The position numbers and the translations under genes were made by a program. This document shows, piece by piece, positions 1 to 4,936 of a stretch of 5,039 nt of DNA. The stretch spans positions 1 through 5,039 of the forward strand of contig PHCM01000132.1 of assembly GCA_002842255.1 (NCBI GenBank). The letters are read 5' to 3'. The DNA is from Betaproteobacteria bacterium HGW-Betaproteobacteria-2. GTDB lineage: Bacteria > Pseudomonadota > Gammaproteobacteria > Burkholderiales > Methylophilaceae. Positions within the stretch are counted from its first letter, which is position 1. Every line of letters starts with the position of its first letter. The notes below the pieces were generated by a model, which did no database searches, was not told where the DNA came from, and worked only from the letters and a program-made list of their open reading frames with translations.

Positions 1-1
1 C

Positions 2-307
2 TTTGCCTATGAACCGGTCTGGGCTATCGGTACCGGCAAGAATGCGACCCCGGAGCAAGCGCAGAAGATGCATGGCTTCATGCGAAACCTGATCGCCGAA
101 CGCAACCGGGATTTCGCATCGCAGGCGAGAATACTCTACGGCGGCAGCGTTACGCCGGGCAATGCCGCGGAGATATTTGCCATGCCGGATATCGATGGCG
201 GTTTGATCGGGCGCTGTGCGCTGGATGCCGAGGCGTTCAGGCAGATATGCGAGGCCGCTGTTCGAAGCGTGGCTGCGCCGGTTCAGTCAGCCGGCTTGAA
301 AACATAG
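2..307 (+). CDS. tpiA: Triosephosphate isomerase, C-terminal part (5' end outside window)
   Basis: TIM interconverts dihydroxyacetone phosphate and glyceraldehyde 3-phosphate in the cytoplasm (glycolysis/gluconeogenesis). The frame is open from base 2 and gives the last 101 residues of a protein usually about 250 long. Its first residues, [13 protein letters not shown], hold the catalytic Glu (codon at 11-13) and the hinged loop 6. YGGSV (phosphate-binding loop 7) and [10 protein letters not shown] (loop 8) follow in the expected order. Loop 8 has Gly-Arg-Cys where many family members have Gly-Gly-Ala; from memory, GR variants occur in other proteobacteria, so activity is probably kept. After the last helix ([10 protein letters not shown]) there is an extra tail of about 15 residues, whose coding sequence overlaps the 3' end of the convergent gene. 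The next gene is not secG, a common tpiA neighbour, so this could be a second tpiA copy. The family call is very secure. Confidence 0.96.
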   Translation, partial: FAYEPVWAIGTGKNATPEQAQKMHGFMRNLIAERNRDFASQARILYGGSVTPGNAAEIFAMPDIDGGLIGRCALDAEAFRQICEAAVRSVAAPVQSAGLKT

Positions 308-1227
308 AACAGATTCGGTTCACTGACGATATAGATGCTGTTATCAGGACCGATGGCGATACCTTCGGCTTGTGGGACATTTTTCTGCAAGCCATGAAAT
401 TCTCGCCATAAAGCCAGTGCGCCGACGGCACGACCTTTAAAGTCATATTCGGCGGCCATGCGCGATTCGTCACTGAGCAGCACCAGATGCCCGCTTTCGT
501 CGTGATAAGTGATGGAGGAGAAATCTCGCAGCTTGATGTTGCTGAACTTGTGCGGTGTGATTTTTGACACGTTCAGGTTCGGTTGCTGGCGGTCGCCATC
601 AACAAAGCCGGTAATTTCGAAGATGCTCAGGGGGTTGCGCTCCTTGACAACCAGCAGACGCCGGTTGATGTCGTCCCACGACACCCCTTCAAATTCCTTG
701 TTTTTGCCATTCGCAGTGATGCCGAGGCTGAGCTGCGGCACGTTCGTAACATCGATCAAATCGCTTTCATCGTTGATCTCGAGTAGCAACAGCCTTTGAT
801 CATATTCGTCTGCAATCACATAGCGATTGCCTTCGACATGGGTGATGCCTTCCATGTCCTTGACCCCGCGCACCTCGATCTTTCGCAACAGCCGGCCTTC
901 GAGGTCCAGTTCGACGATCAGCGGCTGTCCGTTCAGTACTGAAAACAGCGTGTTGGTTTCGATGTTGTAGGTCAGCCCGGAGAGGTCGTCATTGATGCCA
1001 GCGATTTCTCTCGCCTCGATGGCGACCCGGTATCGGTTGAGATTGAGCGTCGATCCCGCATAACGGTCATGTAGGACGAAAGTGTTGATGAGATGCCTGA
1101 GCAGGGCATCGGCTTTATAGCTATGAATCATGGTTAGCAAGGCAAGCGGCAGGGCAATGGCAAATGCGATGGCGATCAATATGCGGTGGGAGGTCGTTGC
1201 GCGAGGGATGCGAAGTTTGTTGGTCAT
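283..1227 (-). CDS. yjiK: SdiA-regulated/YjiK-type membrane-anchored beta-propeller protein
   Basis: 314 residues resembling the SdiA-regulated domain family (E. coli YjiK); the biochemical role of that family is not established. A basic N-terminus is followed by a hydrophobic segment at about residues 15-34 without an obvious cleavage site, so the propeller is probably tethered to the inner membrane facing the periplasm. Five evenly spread repeats of an acidic/small-x-G/S-hydrophobic signature mark the blades: DLSGLTY (81), DMEGITH (124), EFEGVSW (178), DFSSITY (235) and QAEGIAI (286). The start is ATG at 1225-1227. The ribosome binding site is poor (only GAG about 6 nt upstream). An intrinsic terminator ends 20 nt before the start codon, leaving no room for a promoter between them; expression therefore needs read-through or a promoter placed further upstream, overlapping the PepSY gene. 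The 3' end overlaps tpiA by 25 bp. The symbol reflects family similarity, not proven orthology. Confidence 0.87.
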   Translation of the reverse strand: MTNKLRIPRATTSHRILIAIAFAIALPLALLTMIHSYKADALLRHLINTFVLHDRYAGSTLNLNRYRVAIEAREIAGINDDLSGLTYNIETNTLFSVLNGQPLIVELDLEGRLLRKIEVRGVKDMEGITHVEGNRYVIADEYDQRLLLLEINDESDLIDVTNVPQLSLGITANGKNKEFEGVSWDDINRRLLVVKERNPLSIFEITGFVDGDRQQPNLNVSKITPHKFSNIKLRDFSSITYHDESGHLVLLSDESRMAAEYDFKGRAVGALALWREFHGLQKNVPQAEGIAIGPDNSIYIVSEPNLFYVFKPAD

Positions 1228-1247
1228 GGTGCTCAGTCGGTAAAGTG

Positions 1248-1268
1248 AAAAAAGGGCTCAAAGAGCCC
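1248..1268 (-). terminator. Intrinsic terminator after the PepSY gene
   Basis: Read on the minus strand, this is GGGCTC, loop TTT, GAGCCC, followed directly by six T residues (1253 down to 1248). It is a perfect 6-bp GC-rich stem with a 3-nt loop and a U-tract, the textbook Rho-independent form. It lies 18 nt after the PepSY stop codon, so it should end that transcript. It also lies 20 nt before the yjiK start codon and could attenuate read-through into that gene. Confidence 0.85.
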
Positions 1269-1286
1269 CTGTCCTGATGCTGCAGT

Positions 1287-1604
1287 TTAGAACCAGTCGG
1301 CTTTGACCTTGCGTACTTCGCCGGTCTTGGCGTCGACGTCGACGTCCCACTCCTTGCCGTTGGCGTCGATGATCTCGAACTCGTAATCCCAGCCTTGTGG
1401 CCACTTGCGGTCATCCAGCTCGACTTCAATGACGGTACCCGGTTTTGCAGCCAGGGCTTTTGCCGTTGCTTCTTCCAGTGAAATCAGCCCGGCGGCTTTG
1501 GCGATGGTGCGCATCTTGGCCGGGTCGTCACCGTCGGCCAGTGCCGGACCCGCCATGCAAAGTGCAAAGCCGGAAGCGATGAGCATACGATTGAATTGGT
1601 TCAT
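1287..1604 (-). CDS. Small periplasmic PepSY-domain protein
   Basis: 105 residues. Residues 1-23 form a typical Sec signal peptide: Arg near the N-terminus, hydrophobic core LIASGFALCMAG, and ALA before the likely cut at 23/24. Cys16 is not in a valid lipobox because Leu precedes it. The mature part of about 82 residues is a single PepSY domain: a helix (LEEATAKALAAK), then a strand pattern GTVIEVEL, WDYEFEIIDANGKEWDVDVDAKTGEV and a short basic tail. PepSY domains occur as small secreted proteins and as inhibitory modules in other proteins; the partner here is unknown. The start is well supported by AGGAGA 6 nt upstream of ATG (1611-1616 on the plus strand). A terminator closes the unit 18 nt after the stop, so it is probably monocistronic. 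The sister gene upstream is divergent. No convincing promoter was found; CTGACT-16-GATAAC (complement of 1622-1649) is a weak possibility. Confidence 0.9.
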   Translation of the reverse strand: MNQFNRMLIASGFALCMAGPALADGDDPAKMRTIAKAAGLISLEEATAKALAAKPGTVIEVELDDRKWPQGWDYEFEIIDANGKEWDVDVDAKTGEVRKVKADWF

Positions 1605-1700
1605 GATGGTTCTCCTGAAAAGTTATCTGACGCTTTGCAGTTTAGTCAGGCAAGCTTAATCAAAGCTGAACTGTTTCGAAGAGCGAATGTTTTCAATATC

Positions 1701-1730
1701 AGCTTGATTTTCATGAGCTTGATCTTCATA
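1701..1730. repeat. Imperfect 15-bp tandem repeat in divergent promoter region
   Basis: AGCTTGATTTTCATG (1701-1715) is followed immediately by AGCTTGATCTTCATA (1716-1730), with 13 of 15 positions identical. A related AAGCTTAATCAAAGC lies nearby at 1652-1666. It sits between the PepSY gene and the small-protein promoter, just upstream of the -35 box at 1739. It could be a regulator binding region or a simple local duplication. Confidence 0.6.
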
Positions 1731-1738
1731 TGCCTGTC

Positions 1739-1767
1739 TTGAGAACGTCACAAATGCGTTCTAGAAT
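1739..1767 (+). promoter_or_regulatory. Strong sigma70-like promoter of the 56-aa gene
   Basis: TTGAGA (-35, 1739-1744), a 17-bp spacer and TAGAAT (-10, 1762-1767) each match the consensus at 5 of 6 positions with ideal spacing. Start of transcription would be near 1774, giving a leader of about 97 nt before the ATG at 1871. Its -10 box lies inside the palindrome at 1753-1774, so it is probably regulated. Confidence 0.7.
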
Positions 1768-1774
1768 ACGCATT
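1753..1774. promoter_or_regulatory. Palindromic operator candidate over the -10 box
   Basis: AATGCGT (1753-1759), an 8-bp spacer TCTAGAAT, then ACGCATT (1768-1774): perfect 7-bp arms forming a 22-bp inverted repeat. The dyad covers the -10 element and reaches the predicted transcription start, the usual position for a repressor site. I do not recognise the cognate regulator. Confidence 0.55.
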
Positions 1775-1780
1775 GAATTT

Positions 1781-1836
1781 AAAAGTGAATCATTTCATCA
1801 AAAGTGAGTCACATGAGCGCTGAATCATCGTTCAGC
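1781..1836 (+). promoter_or_regulatory. Leader of the 56-aa gene: direct repeats and hairpin
   Basis: Inside the predicted 5' leader, AAAAGTGAATCA (1781-1792) recurs as AAAAGTGAGTCA (1800-1811), 11 of 12 identical and 19 bp apart. It is followed by GCTGAA (1819-1824), 6-nt loop TCATCG and TTCAGC (1831-1836), a perfect 6-bp hairpin that ends 20 nt before the AAGGAG ribosome binding site. TGAATCAT occurs in both the first repeat and the hairpin. It could be a protein site or a short RNA structure; its role is unknown. Confidence 0.4.
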
Positions 1837-1870
1837 AGATGTATCAAAAATCCCAAAAGGAGCGTTAAAA

Positions 1871-2041
1871 ATGGCATTGCAACAAACTCGTATCAAGAAA
1901 TTCGTCACTTACCCACAGGCCGAAATCAAGAAGGCTGTCGATCAGTTGTCACTGGAAGAACAGGAAGCGGCTGAAGCCGATCTGTTGCATGAGCGCGAAG
2001 AATTCGTTAAGCATATCGAAGCGTTCTGCGATTGCGTCTGA
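1871..2041 (+). CDS. Unrecognised 56-residue protein with C-terminal CxC
   Basis: A complete small open frame of 57 codons including TGA. It is supported as real by an AAGGAG ribosome binding site (1857-1862) placed 8 nt before ATG, by a near-consensus promoter upstream, and by lack of competition from any known gene on either strand. The product starts MALQQTRIKKFVTYPQ, basic and with aromatic residues. It then becomes strongly acidic and helix-forming (about residues 18-50, rich in Glu, Ala and Leu, no proline) and ends EAFCDCV, with cysteines at 53 and 55. It has no signal peptide and no membrane segment, so it should be cytosolic. The terminal Cys-Asp-Cys could bind a metal or form a redox pair, but that is inference. 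I do not recognise the family. It appears to be a single-gene unit with its own promoter and a weak terminator. Confidence 0.8.
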   Translation: MALQQTRIKKFVTYPQAEIKKAVDQLSLEEQEAAEADLLHEREEFVKHIEAFCDCV

Positions 2042-2066
2042 CCATCCGGTAGCCATGTAATAGTCC

Positions 2067-2089
2067 GCCCGCTTTGCGGCTGTATTTCT
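2067..2089 (+). terminator. Weak terminator candidate after the 56-aa gene
   Basis: CCGC (2069-2072), loop TTT, GCGG (2076-2079), extendable by G2067-C2080 around a bulged C, then a T-rich tail TGTATTTCT (2081-2089). It starts about 25 nt after the TGA at 2041. The stem is short and the U-tract is interrupted, so efficiency would be modest. Confidence 0.35.
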
Positions 2090-2097
2090 GAAAGCCG

Positions 2098-2126
2098 TTC
2101 ACAAGTCTGCCCTGCTGCAAGATAAT
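2098..2126 (+). promoter_or_regulatory. Sigma70-like promoter of the SemiSWEET gene
   Basis: TTCACA (-35, 2098-2103), a 17-bp spacer and GATAAT (-10, 2121-2126), each 5 of 6 to consensus. Transcription would start near 2133, about 29 nt before the start codon. The element is enclosed by the inverted repeat at 2102-2136. Confidence 0.65.
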
Positions 2127-2161
2127 GGCGGACTTGAAAATTCTTCCATGAGTGATTTCGC

Positions 2162-2428
2162 ATGAGCACCTTCGCCAACCTTATCGGCTTCCTGGCAGCA
2201 ACTCTCACGACCATTGCCTTTATTCCGCAGGTCATCAAGGTCTGGCGTACACGATCCACCCGGGACGTATCCATCGGCATGTATACCCTGTTCACGGCAG
2301 GGGTGGCTTTATGGTTTTGCTATGGCCTGATGATCGGGTCATGGCCGGTGATAATGGCCAACGTTGTCACGCTGGTGCTGGCGGGTCTGGTGCTGATCAT
2401 GAAGATCAGGATTGATGGCTGGCGTTAG
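2162..2428 (+). CDS. SemiSWEET family sugar transporter (PQ-loop protein)
   Basis: 88 residues, the normal size for bacterial SemiSWEETs, which dimerise in the inner membrane to move small sugars down their gradient. Three membrane helices fall at about 5-24, 37-57 and 62-82. The PQ motif (FIPQVIKVWRTRS, Pro22-Gln23) lies at the end of helix 1. Trp51 and Asn67 have the same 16-residue spacing as the substrate-pocket Trp/Asn pair known from characterised SemiSWEETs, so transport competence is likely; the substrate cannot be read from sequence. ATG at 2162 was chosen because it starts a complete helix 1 with the MSTFANLIGF leader. The ribosome binding site is weak (GAGTG at 2150-2154). A five-codon frame MSDFA starting at 2148 stops in an ATGA overlap with this start. 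The 3' end overlaps the convergent YihY-CNB gene by 23 bp. Confidence 0.93.
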   Translation: MSTFANLIGFLAATLTTIAFIPQVIKVWRTRSTRDVSIGMYTLFTAGVALWFCYGLMIGSWPVIMANVVTLVLAGLVLIMKIRIDGWR

Positions 2429-3728
2429 ATTGATCACCCATGGTGGGGAAACTTTGCTGTTGACTCGCTTGTAACCTGGTCGCCATTTCTTTCAGGAAAT
2501 TCATGGCGACCTTGGGGTCATCCATCATCAGGGTTTCTATGTTGGCGGAACTGATGACGACCAGTTTCGCGTCGTCAGAGACGATCACGGCATCGGCGAA
2601 TCTTGGGGTATCGGTCAGGAACGCCATTTCCCCGAAATAATCTCCCTTCCTGAGCTCGCGCAATAAATTGCCGCCAGAAACCAGTTTGACCTGGCCGGAA
2701 ACGACATAGTAGAGGTCATGCCCTTCGTCGCCCTGCCTGAATACATACTCTCCCTGTTTCAGATGTTTGCCGTAACGTTTCATCAATTCGCGCAGGTAAT
2801 AACGGCTGTCAGCCGGCATTTTTGTGAAGAGGCCGCGTAAAAGCAGGATCTCCTTTTTGCGCAGGATGCTGATCAGTTCGGTGCCGATCATGAAAACGGC
2901 GAAGGTGTAGTAGAGCCAGGCGATGGAGATGAACAGATTCTTCATGCCGCCGAACATGCTGCCATAGGATTCATTGACCGACATGAACAGCGCAAAGGCC
3001 GGGCGCATTGCCAGCCAGAGCAGCGCGATAATGGCGGAGCCGATAAAAATATGCGTCAGGCTGGTCTTTGCCGGGAAGAAAATGCGATAGAAACCGGCGA
3101 TGCAGAGCGTGGTGATCGCAAAGGAACCCAGGGCGTTGATGATCTCGCTGTAGGTGGCTGCCGGTTTGATGAAATCGACGATCTTTTCCAGTACCAGGCC
3201 GCTGAAGGTGAACAGAAAGAAGATCAGCAATATGCCTAGTACTGCGGCGGAATCCTTGATCTTTTTCTGGATATAGGAGGGCGTCTCTATCATCGACGCC
3301 ATGGTGAAGAAGGCGGAGCGCAGAGCTCCGGCCAGCGGAGTCACTACCCAGAACAAGGCCAGAAGACCGAACGCCCCCCACACGGCCTTTTGTTGCGAGG
3401 CGTTATACACCTCCACCATGATCAGATTGCTGAGTTTGGGTACGAGGTTGCCGGTGAGGATCGCCAGCTTGACGATCGCATAGTCCGATGAGAAGACCAG
3501 ATGGCTGAGCACGAAAAACATGAGCAAGGCCATTGGAATCAATGCCAGCATGGCGTAGAACGACAGCGAGGCTGACATGCTGAGGCCGTTGTGCAGTTTG
3601 AAGGCATTCAGCGTCTCATGCAGCACGAACAATGGTGTGCTGTAGCGATGCCTGGCATAAGCATCACGCGGCTTGGCAATCGCCGGATGGCTGCCCAGTT
3701 TTTTTACACGATGGAAGCGGGTATTCAC
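2406..3728 (-). CDS. YihY/BrkB family membrane protein fused to a cyclic-nucleotide-binding domain
   Basis: 440 residues from a GTG start at 3726-3728, lying 1 nt after the pip stop. Residues about 45-290 form the six-helix YihY/BrkB domain (helices near 51-79, 115-136, 161-180, 197-218, 226-248, 264-289), an inner-membrane family of unsettled function. After a short linker, residues about 315-420 form a CNB domain. Its phosphate-binding cassette is GDYFGEMAFLTDTPRFADA, with the ribose-contacting Glu367 and phosphate-contacting Arg376 both present, so binding of cAMP or a similar ligand is plausible. E. coli YihY lacks this C-terminal sensor. The ATG at 3818 is unlikely because it would overlap pip by 89 bp and add a Pro/His/Arg-rich head typical of out-of-frame sequence. 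No ribosome binding site sits at the right distance from GTG, so translational coupling to pip is likely. The architecture suggests a membrane channel or transporter gated by a nucleotide; this is inference. Confidence 0.9.
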   Translation of the reverse strand: MNTRFHRVKKLGSHPAIAKPRDAYARHRYSTPLFVLHETLNAFKLHNGLSMSASLSFYAMLALIPMALLMFFVLSHLVFSSDYAIVKLAILTGNLVPKLSNLIMVEVYNASQQKAVWGAFGLLALFWVVTPLAGALRSAFFTMASMIETPSYIQKKIKDSAAVLGILLIFFLFTFSGLVLEKIVDFIKPAATYSEIINALGSFAITTLCIAGFYRIFFPAKTSLTHIFIGSAIIALLWLAMRPAFALFMSVNESYGSMFGGMKNLFISIAWLYYTFAVFMIGTELISILRKKEILLLRGLFTKMPADSRYYLRELMKRYGKHLKQGEYVFRQGDEGHDLYYVVSGQVKLVSGGNLLRELRKGDYFGEMAFLTDTPRFADAVIVSDDAKLVVISSANIETLMMDDPKVAMNFLKEMATRLQASQQQSFPTMGDQSNASHQS

Positions 3729-3729
3729 A

Positions 3730-4689
3730 CTAATAATGTAATGCCTTGTATTGTTCGGTAGCCGCCAGCAGTGCGGCGCATGTGCCCGGTTCCATGGCCG
3801 AGTGGCCTGCATCCGCAATCATGTGGAACTGCGCATGCGGCATGGCCTGTTTGAGTTGCCATGCGGTCAATGGCGGACACACCATATCATAACGCCCCTG
3901 TACGATGATGGTCGGAATCTGCCCCAACTTTTTTACTTCTTCCAGCAGGTTGCGCTGGCTGACAAAACAGCCATGCATAATATAGTGTATCTGCACCCGT
4001 GCTCTTGCTACCTGTATCTGGTCCGGGGCCGGTGTTCCGCTGTCTGCCTCAGGCAGCAGCCGCATGATGCTGCTCTCGTAGTCATTCCAGCGCGCTGCTG
4101 CAGGCGCGCTAATGGCGATATCGTCGGCAAATATGCGTTTGGCATAAGCCTGCAGAACAGTGCCTCGTTCACCGGCTGGAAGATAGTCGAGCAGGCTGTT
4201 CCATGCCTCTGGAAAGAATTGTTCACTCTGGCCAAGAAACCAGTCCAGTTCGGTCTGGCGGCTGAGGAATATCCCGCGCAATATCAGTCCGGCTACTGTT
4301 GCGGGATGCGCGATCGCGTAAGCGATTCCAAGCGTGCTGCCCCAGGAGCCGCCAAACACTATCCAGCGTTGAATGCCAAGATGCAGGCGCAGTTTTTCAA
4401 TATCCTCCACCAAGTCATCAATCGTGTTGTCACCAGTTTCGCCTAGCGGCGTACTACGACCGCATCCGCGCTGATCAAGCAGTATGATGCGATAGTGTGC
4501 AGGGTCGAAGAAGCGCCGCTGATTCGGGTTGCAGCCGCTGCCGGGGCCGCCGTGCAGGAAAACTACCGGTCGCCCATCGGGATTTCCACACTCTTCGTAA
4601 TATATGGCATGCGTTTCGGAGACTTTTAGCCTATCGGAATGATAAAAATCGATTTCCGGATACAAATTGTAAGTGCTGTTCTGGCTCAT
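3730..4689 (-). CDS. pip: Proline iminopeptidase (alpha/beta hydrolase, MEROPS S33)
   Basis: 319 residues, the usual length for the family. The enzyme removes N-terminal proline from peptides in the cytoplasm. The oxyanion motif HGGPGSG lies at 46-52 and DQRGCGRS at 72-79. The nucleophile elbow GGSWGS gives Ser115, GRYDMVCP gives catalytic Asp268, and AGHSA gives catalytic His296, so the triad is complete and the protein intact. The cap region (about 145-240) is rich in aromatic and acidic residues, as in characterised Pips. The start is ATG at 4687-4689, giving the expected MSQNSTYNLYPEIDFY head; no clear ribosome binding site precedes it and the predicted leader is short. It is the first gene of an operon with the YihY-CNB gene, and its promoter (-10 at 4713-4718) carries a palindrome over the -35 box. 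Confidence 0.95.
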   Translation of the reverse strand: MSQNSTYNLYPEIDFYHSDRLKVSETHAIYYEECGNPDGRPVVFLHGGPGSGCNPNQRRFFDPAHYRIILLDQRGCGRSTPLGETGDNTIDDLVEDIEKLRLHLGIQRWIVFGGSWGSTLGIAYAIAHPATVAGLILRGIFLSRQTELDWFLGQSEQFFPEAWNSLLDYLPAGERGTVLQAYAKRIFADDIAISAPAAARWNDYESSIMRLLPEADSGTPAPDQIQVARARVQIHYIMHGCFVSQRNLLEEVKKLGQIPTIIVQGRYDMVCPPLTAWQLKQAMPHAQFHMIADAGHSAMEPGTCAALLAATEQYKALHY

Positions 4690-4712
4690 GTGGGCGATGT
4701 GCTTTCATGTTG

Positions 4713-4741
4713 ATTATTAATGATAATTGGCTGAATGATAA
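4713..4741 (-). promoter_or_regulatory. Sigma70-like promoter of the pip operon
   Basis: On the minus strand, TTATCA (-35, complement of 4736-4741), a 17-bp spacer and AATAAT (-10, complement of 4713-4718). Matches are 4 and 5 of 6 with ideal spacing. Transcription would start near 4705, leaving a leader of only about 16 nt. The region is AT-rich, and chance matches are more likely here than at the other promoters. Confidence 0.5.
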
Positions 4742-4747
4742 CATTCA
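4732..4747. promoter_or_regulatory. Palindrome over the pip -35 box
   Basis: TGAATG (4732-4737), spacer ATAA, CATTCA (4742-4747), a perfect 16-bp dyad overlapping the predicted -35 element. AATGATAA occurs here (4734-4741) and 15 bp away (4719-4726). ATTAT/ATAAT arms (4713-4717, 4723-4727) also flank the -10. The AT-rich GATAAT-like words recall Fur sites, but the full Fur consensus is not met. A repressor site is a fair guess. Confidence 0.45.
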
Positions 4748-4762
4748 TGTGCTACCTTGGCG

Positions 4763-4789
4763 TTAGCGTTATATATGCGCTGACGCTAA
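4763..4789. promoter_or_regulatory. 7-bp inverted repeat in divergent region
   Basis: TTAGCGT (4763-4769) and ACGCTAA (4783-4789) are perfect arms around 13 bp. The centre lies about 74 bp upstream of the predicted start of the rightward promoter, and the second arm touches the tandem repeat at 4789. It is probably a dimeric regulator site; the regulator is unknown. Confidence 0.45.
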
Positions 4790-4810
4790 ATTGTAAATAA
4801 ATTGTAAATA
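4789..4810. repeat. Exact 11-bp tandem repeat upstream of rightward promoter
   Basis: AATTGTAAATA occurs twice without a gap (4789-4799, 4800-4810), and a degenerate ATTGCAAAT follows at 4815-4823, running into the -35 box. The 11-bp period puts both copies on one DNA face just upstream of the -35 element, the usual position for an activator binding as a direct-repeat dimer. Confidence 0.6.
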
Positions 4811-4815
4811 GAGTA

Positions 4816-4844
4816 TTGCAAATCGTTTTGGAAAGTTCTAATAT
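4816..4844 (+). promoter_or_regulatory. Sigma70-like promoter of the exported-protein gene
   Basis: TTGCAA (-35, 4816-4821), a 17-bp spacer and TAATAT (-10, 4839-4844), each 4 of 6 to consensus. Predicted start is near 4850-4852, giving a 5' leader of about 125 nt that begins right at the first hairpin. The imperfect boxes fit an activator-dependent promoter using the tandem repeat upstream. Confidence 0.5.
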
Positions 4845-4852
4845 GCGTTTCA

Positions 4853-4936
4853 CTGCATGAAAATGCAGCTTAAGTTTATCTGCCGGCACGCTGTACATTT
4901 GGTGAAAGTCGAAGATGGCGGCCATACAGATAAACT
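4853..4936 (+). promoter_or_regulatory. Structured 5' leader RNA candidate (two GAAA-capped hairpins)
   Basis: Hairpin 1 is CTGCAT (4853-4858), loop GAAA, ATGCAG (4863-4868), a perfect 6-bp stem with a GNRA tetraloop. Hairpin 2 opens with perfect 10-bp arms AGTTTATCTG (4873-4882) and CAGATAAACT (4927-4936). Inside are G4885-C4887 with G4921-C4923, a bulged A4888, then C4889-T4894 with A4915-G4920 (including two G-U pairs), a small internal loop, and T4898-T4903 with G4908-A4913 closing a second GAAA loop (4904-4907). Nested pairing down to a second GNRA loop is unlike random sequence. Unpaired 4937-4963 then leads to the GGAGA ribosome binding site. No terminator and no anti-Shine-Dalgarno are visible. 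It matches no riboswitch I recognise; an mRNA-stabilising 5' structure is the simplest alternative. Confidence 0.5.

Larger units (their letters stand above)
2062..2136. promoter_or_regulatory. Three-half-site operator candidate (AGTCYGCC) at the SemiSWEET promoter
   Basis: AGTCCGCC (2062-2069) and AGTCTGCC (2104-2111) are direct copies 42 bp apart, about four helical turns. The second copy forms, with GGCGGACT (2127-2134), a dyad whose full arms are CAAGTCTGCC (2102-2111) and GGCGGACTTG (2127-2136), 10 bp with one mismatch. The dyad brackets the -10 box of the predicted promoter, with the third site upstream. This is the arrangement expected for a repressor that also loops DNA or binds cooperatively. 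The regulator is unknown. Confidence 0.5.

Noticed and set aside
277..295. GCCGG/CCGGC hairpin at the tpiA/yjiK junction as a terminator
   Set aside because: Only a 5-bp stem with a 9-nt loop, and no U-tract on either strand.
1287..1604. PepSY protein as a lipoprotein via Cys16
   Set aside because: Leu at -1 breaks the lipobox, and a normal signal peptidase I site (ALA) follows at 21-23.
1813..1980. Alternative plus-strand frame from ATG 1813 overlapping the 56-aa gene
   Set aside because: No proper ribosome binding site, and a Ser/Arg/Gly-rich product. The frame at 1871 has AAGGAG at ideal distance.
1942..2295. 117-codon minus-strand frame across the small gene and the SemiSWEET 5' end
   Set aside because: It covers two better-supported genes and a promoter; its composition is Ser/Arg/Cys-rich with no recognisable motif.
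2406..3818. Longer YihY-CNB start at ATG 3818
   Set aside because: It would overlap the pip C-terminus by 89 bp and add 30 residues resembling out-of-frame pip. GTG at 3728 lies 1 nt after the pip stop.
3751..4446. 231-codon open frame on the plus strand
   Set aside because: Fully antisense to pip, whose triad and motifs are complete. The product is Cys/His/Arg-rich with no domain pattern, as expected of a shadow frame.
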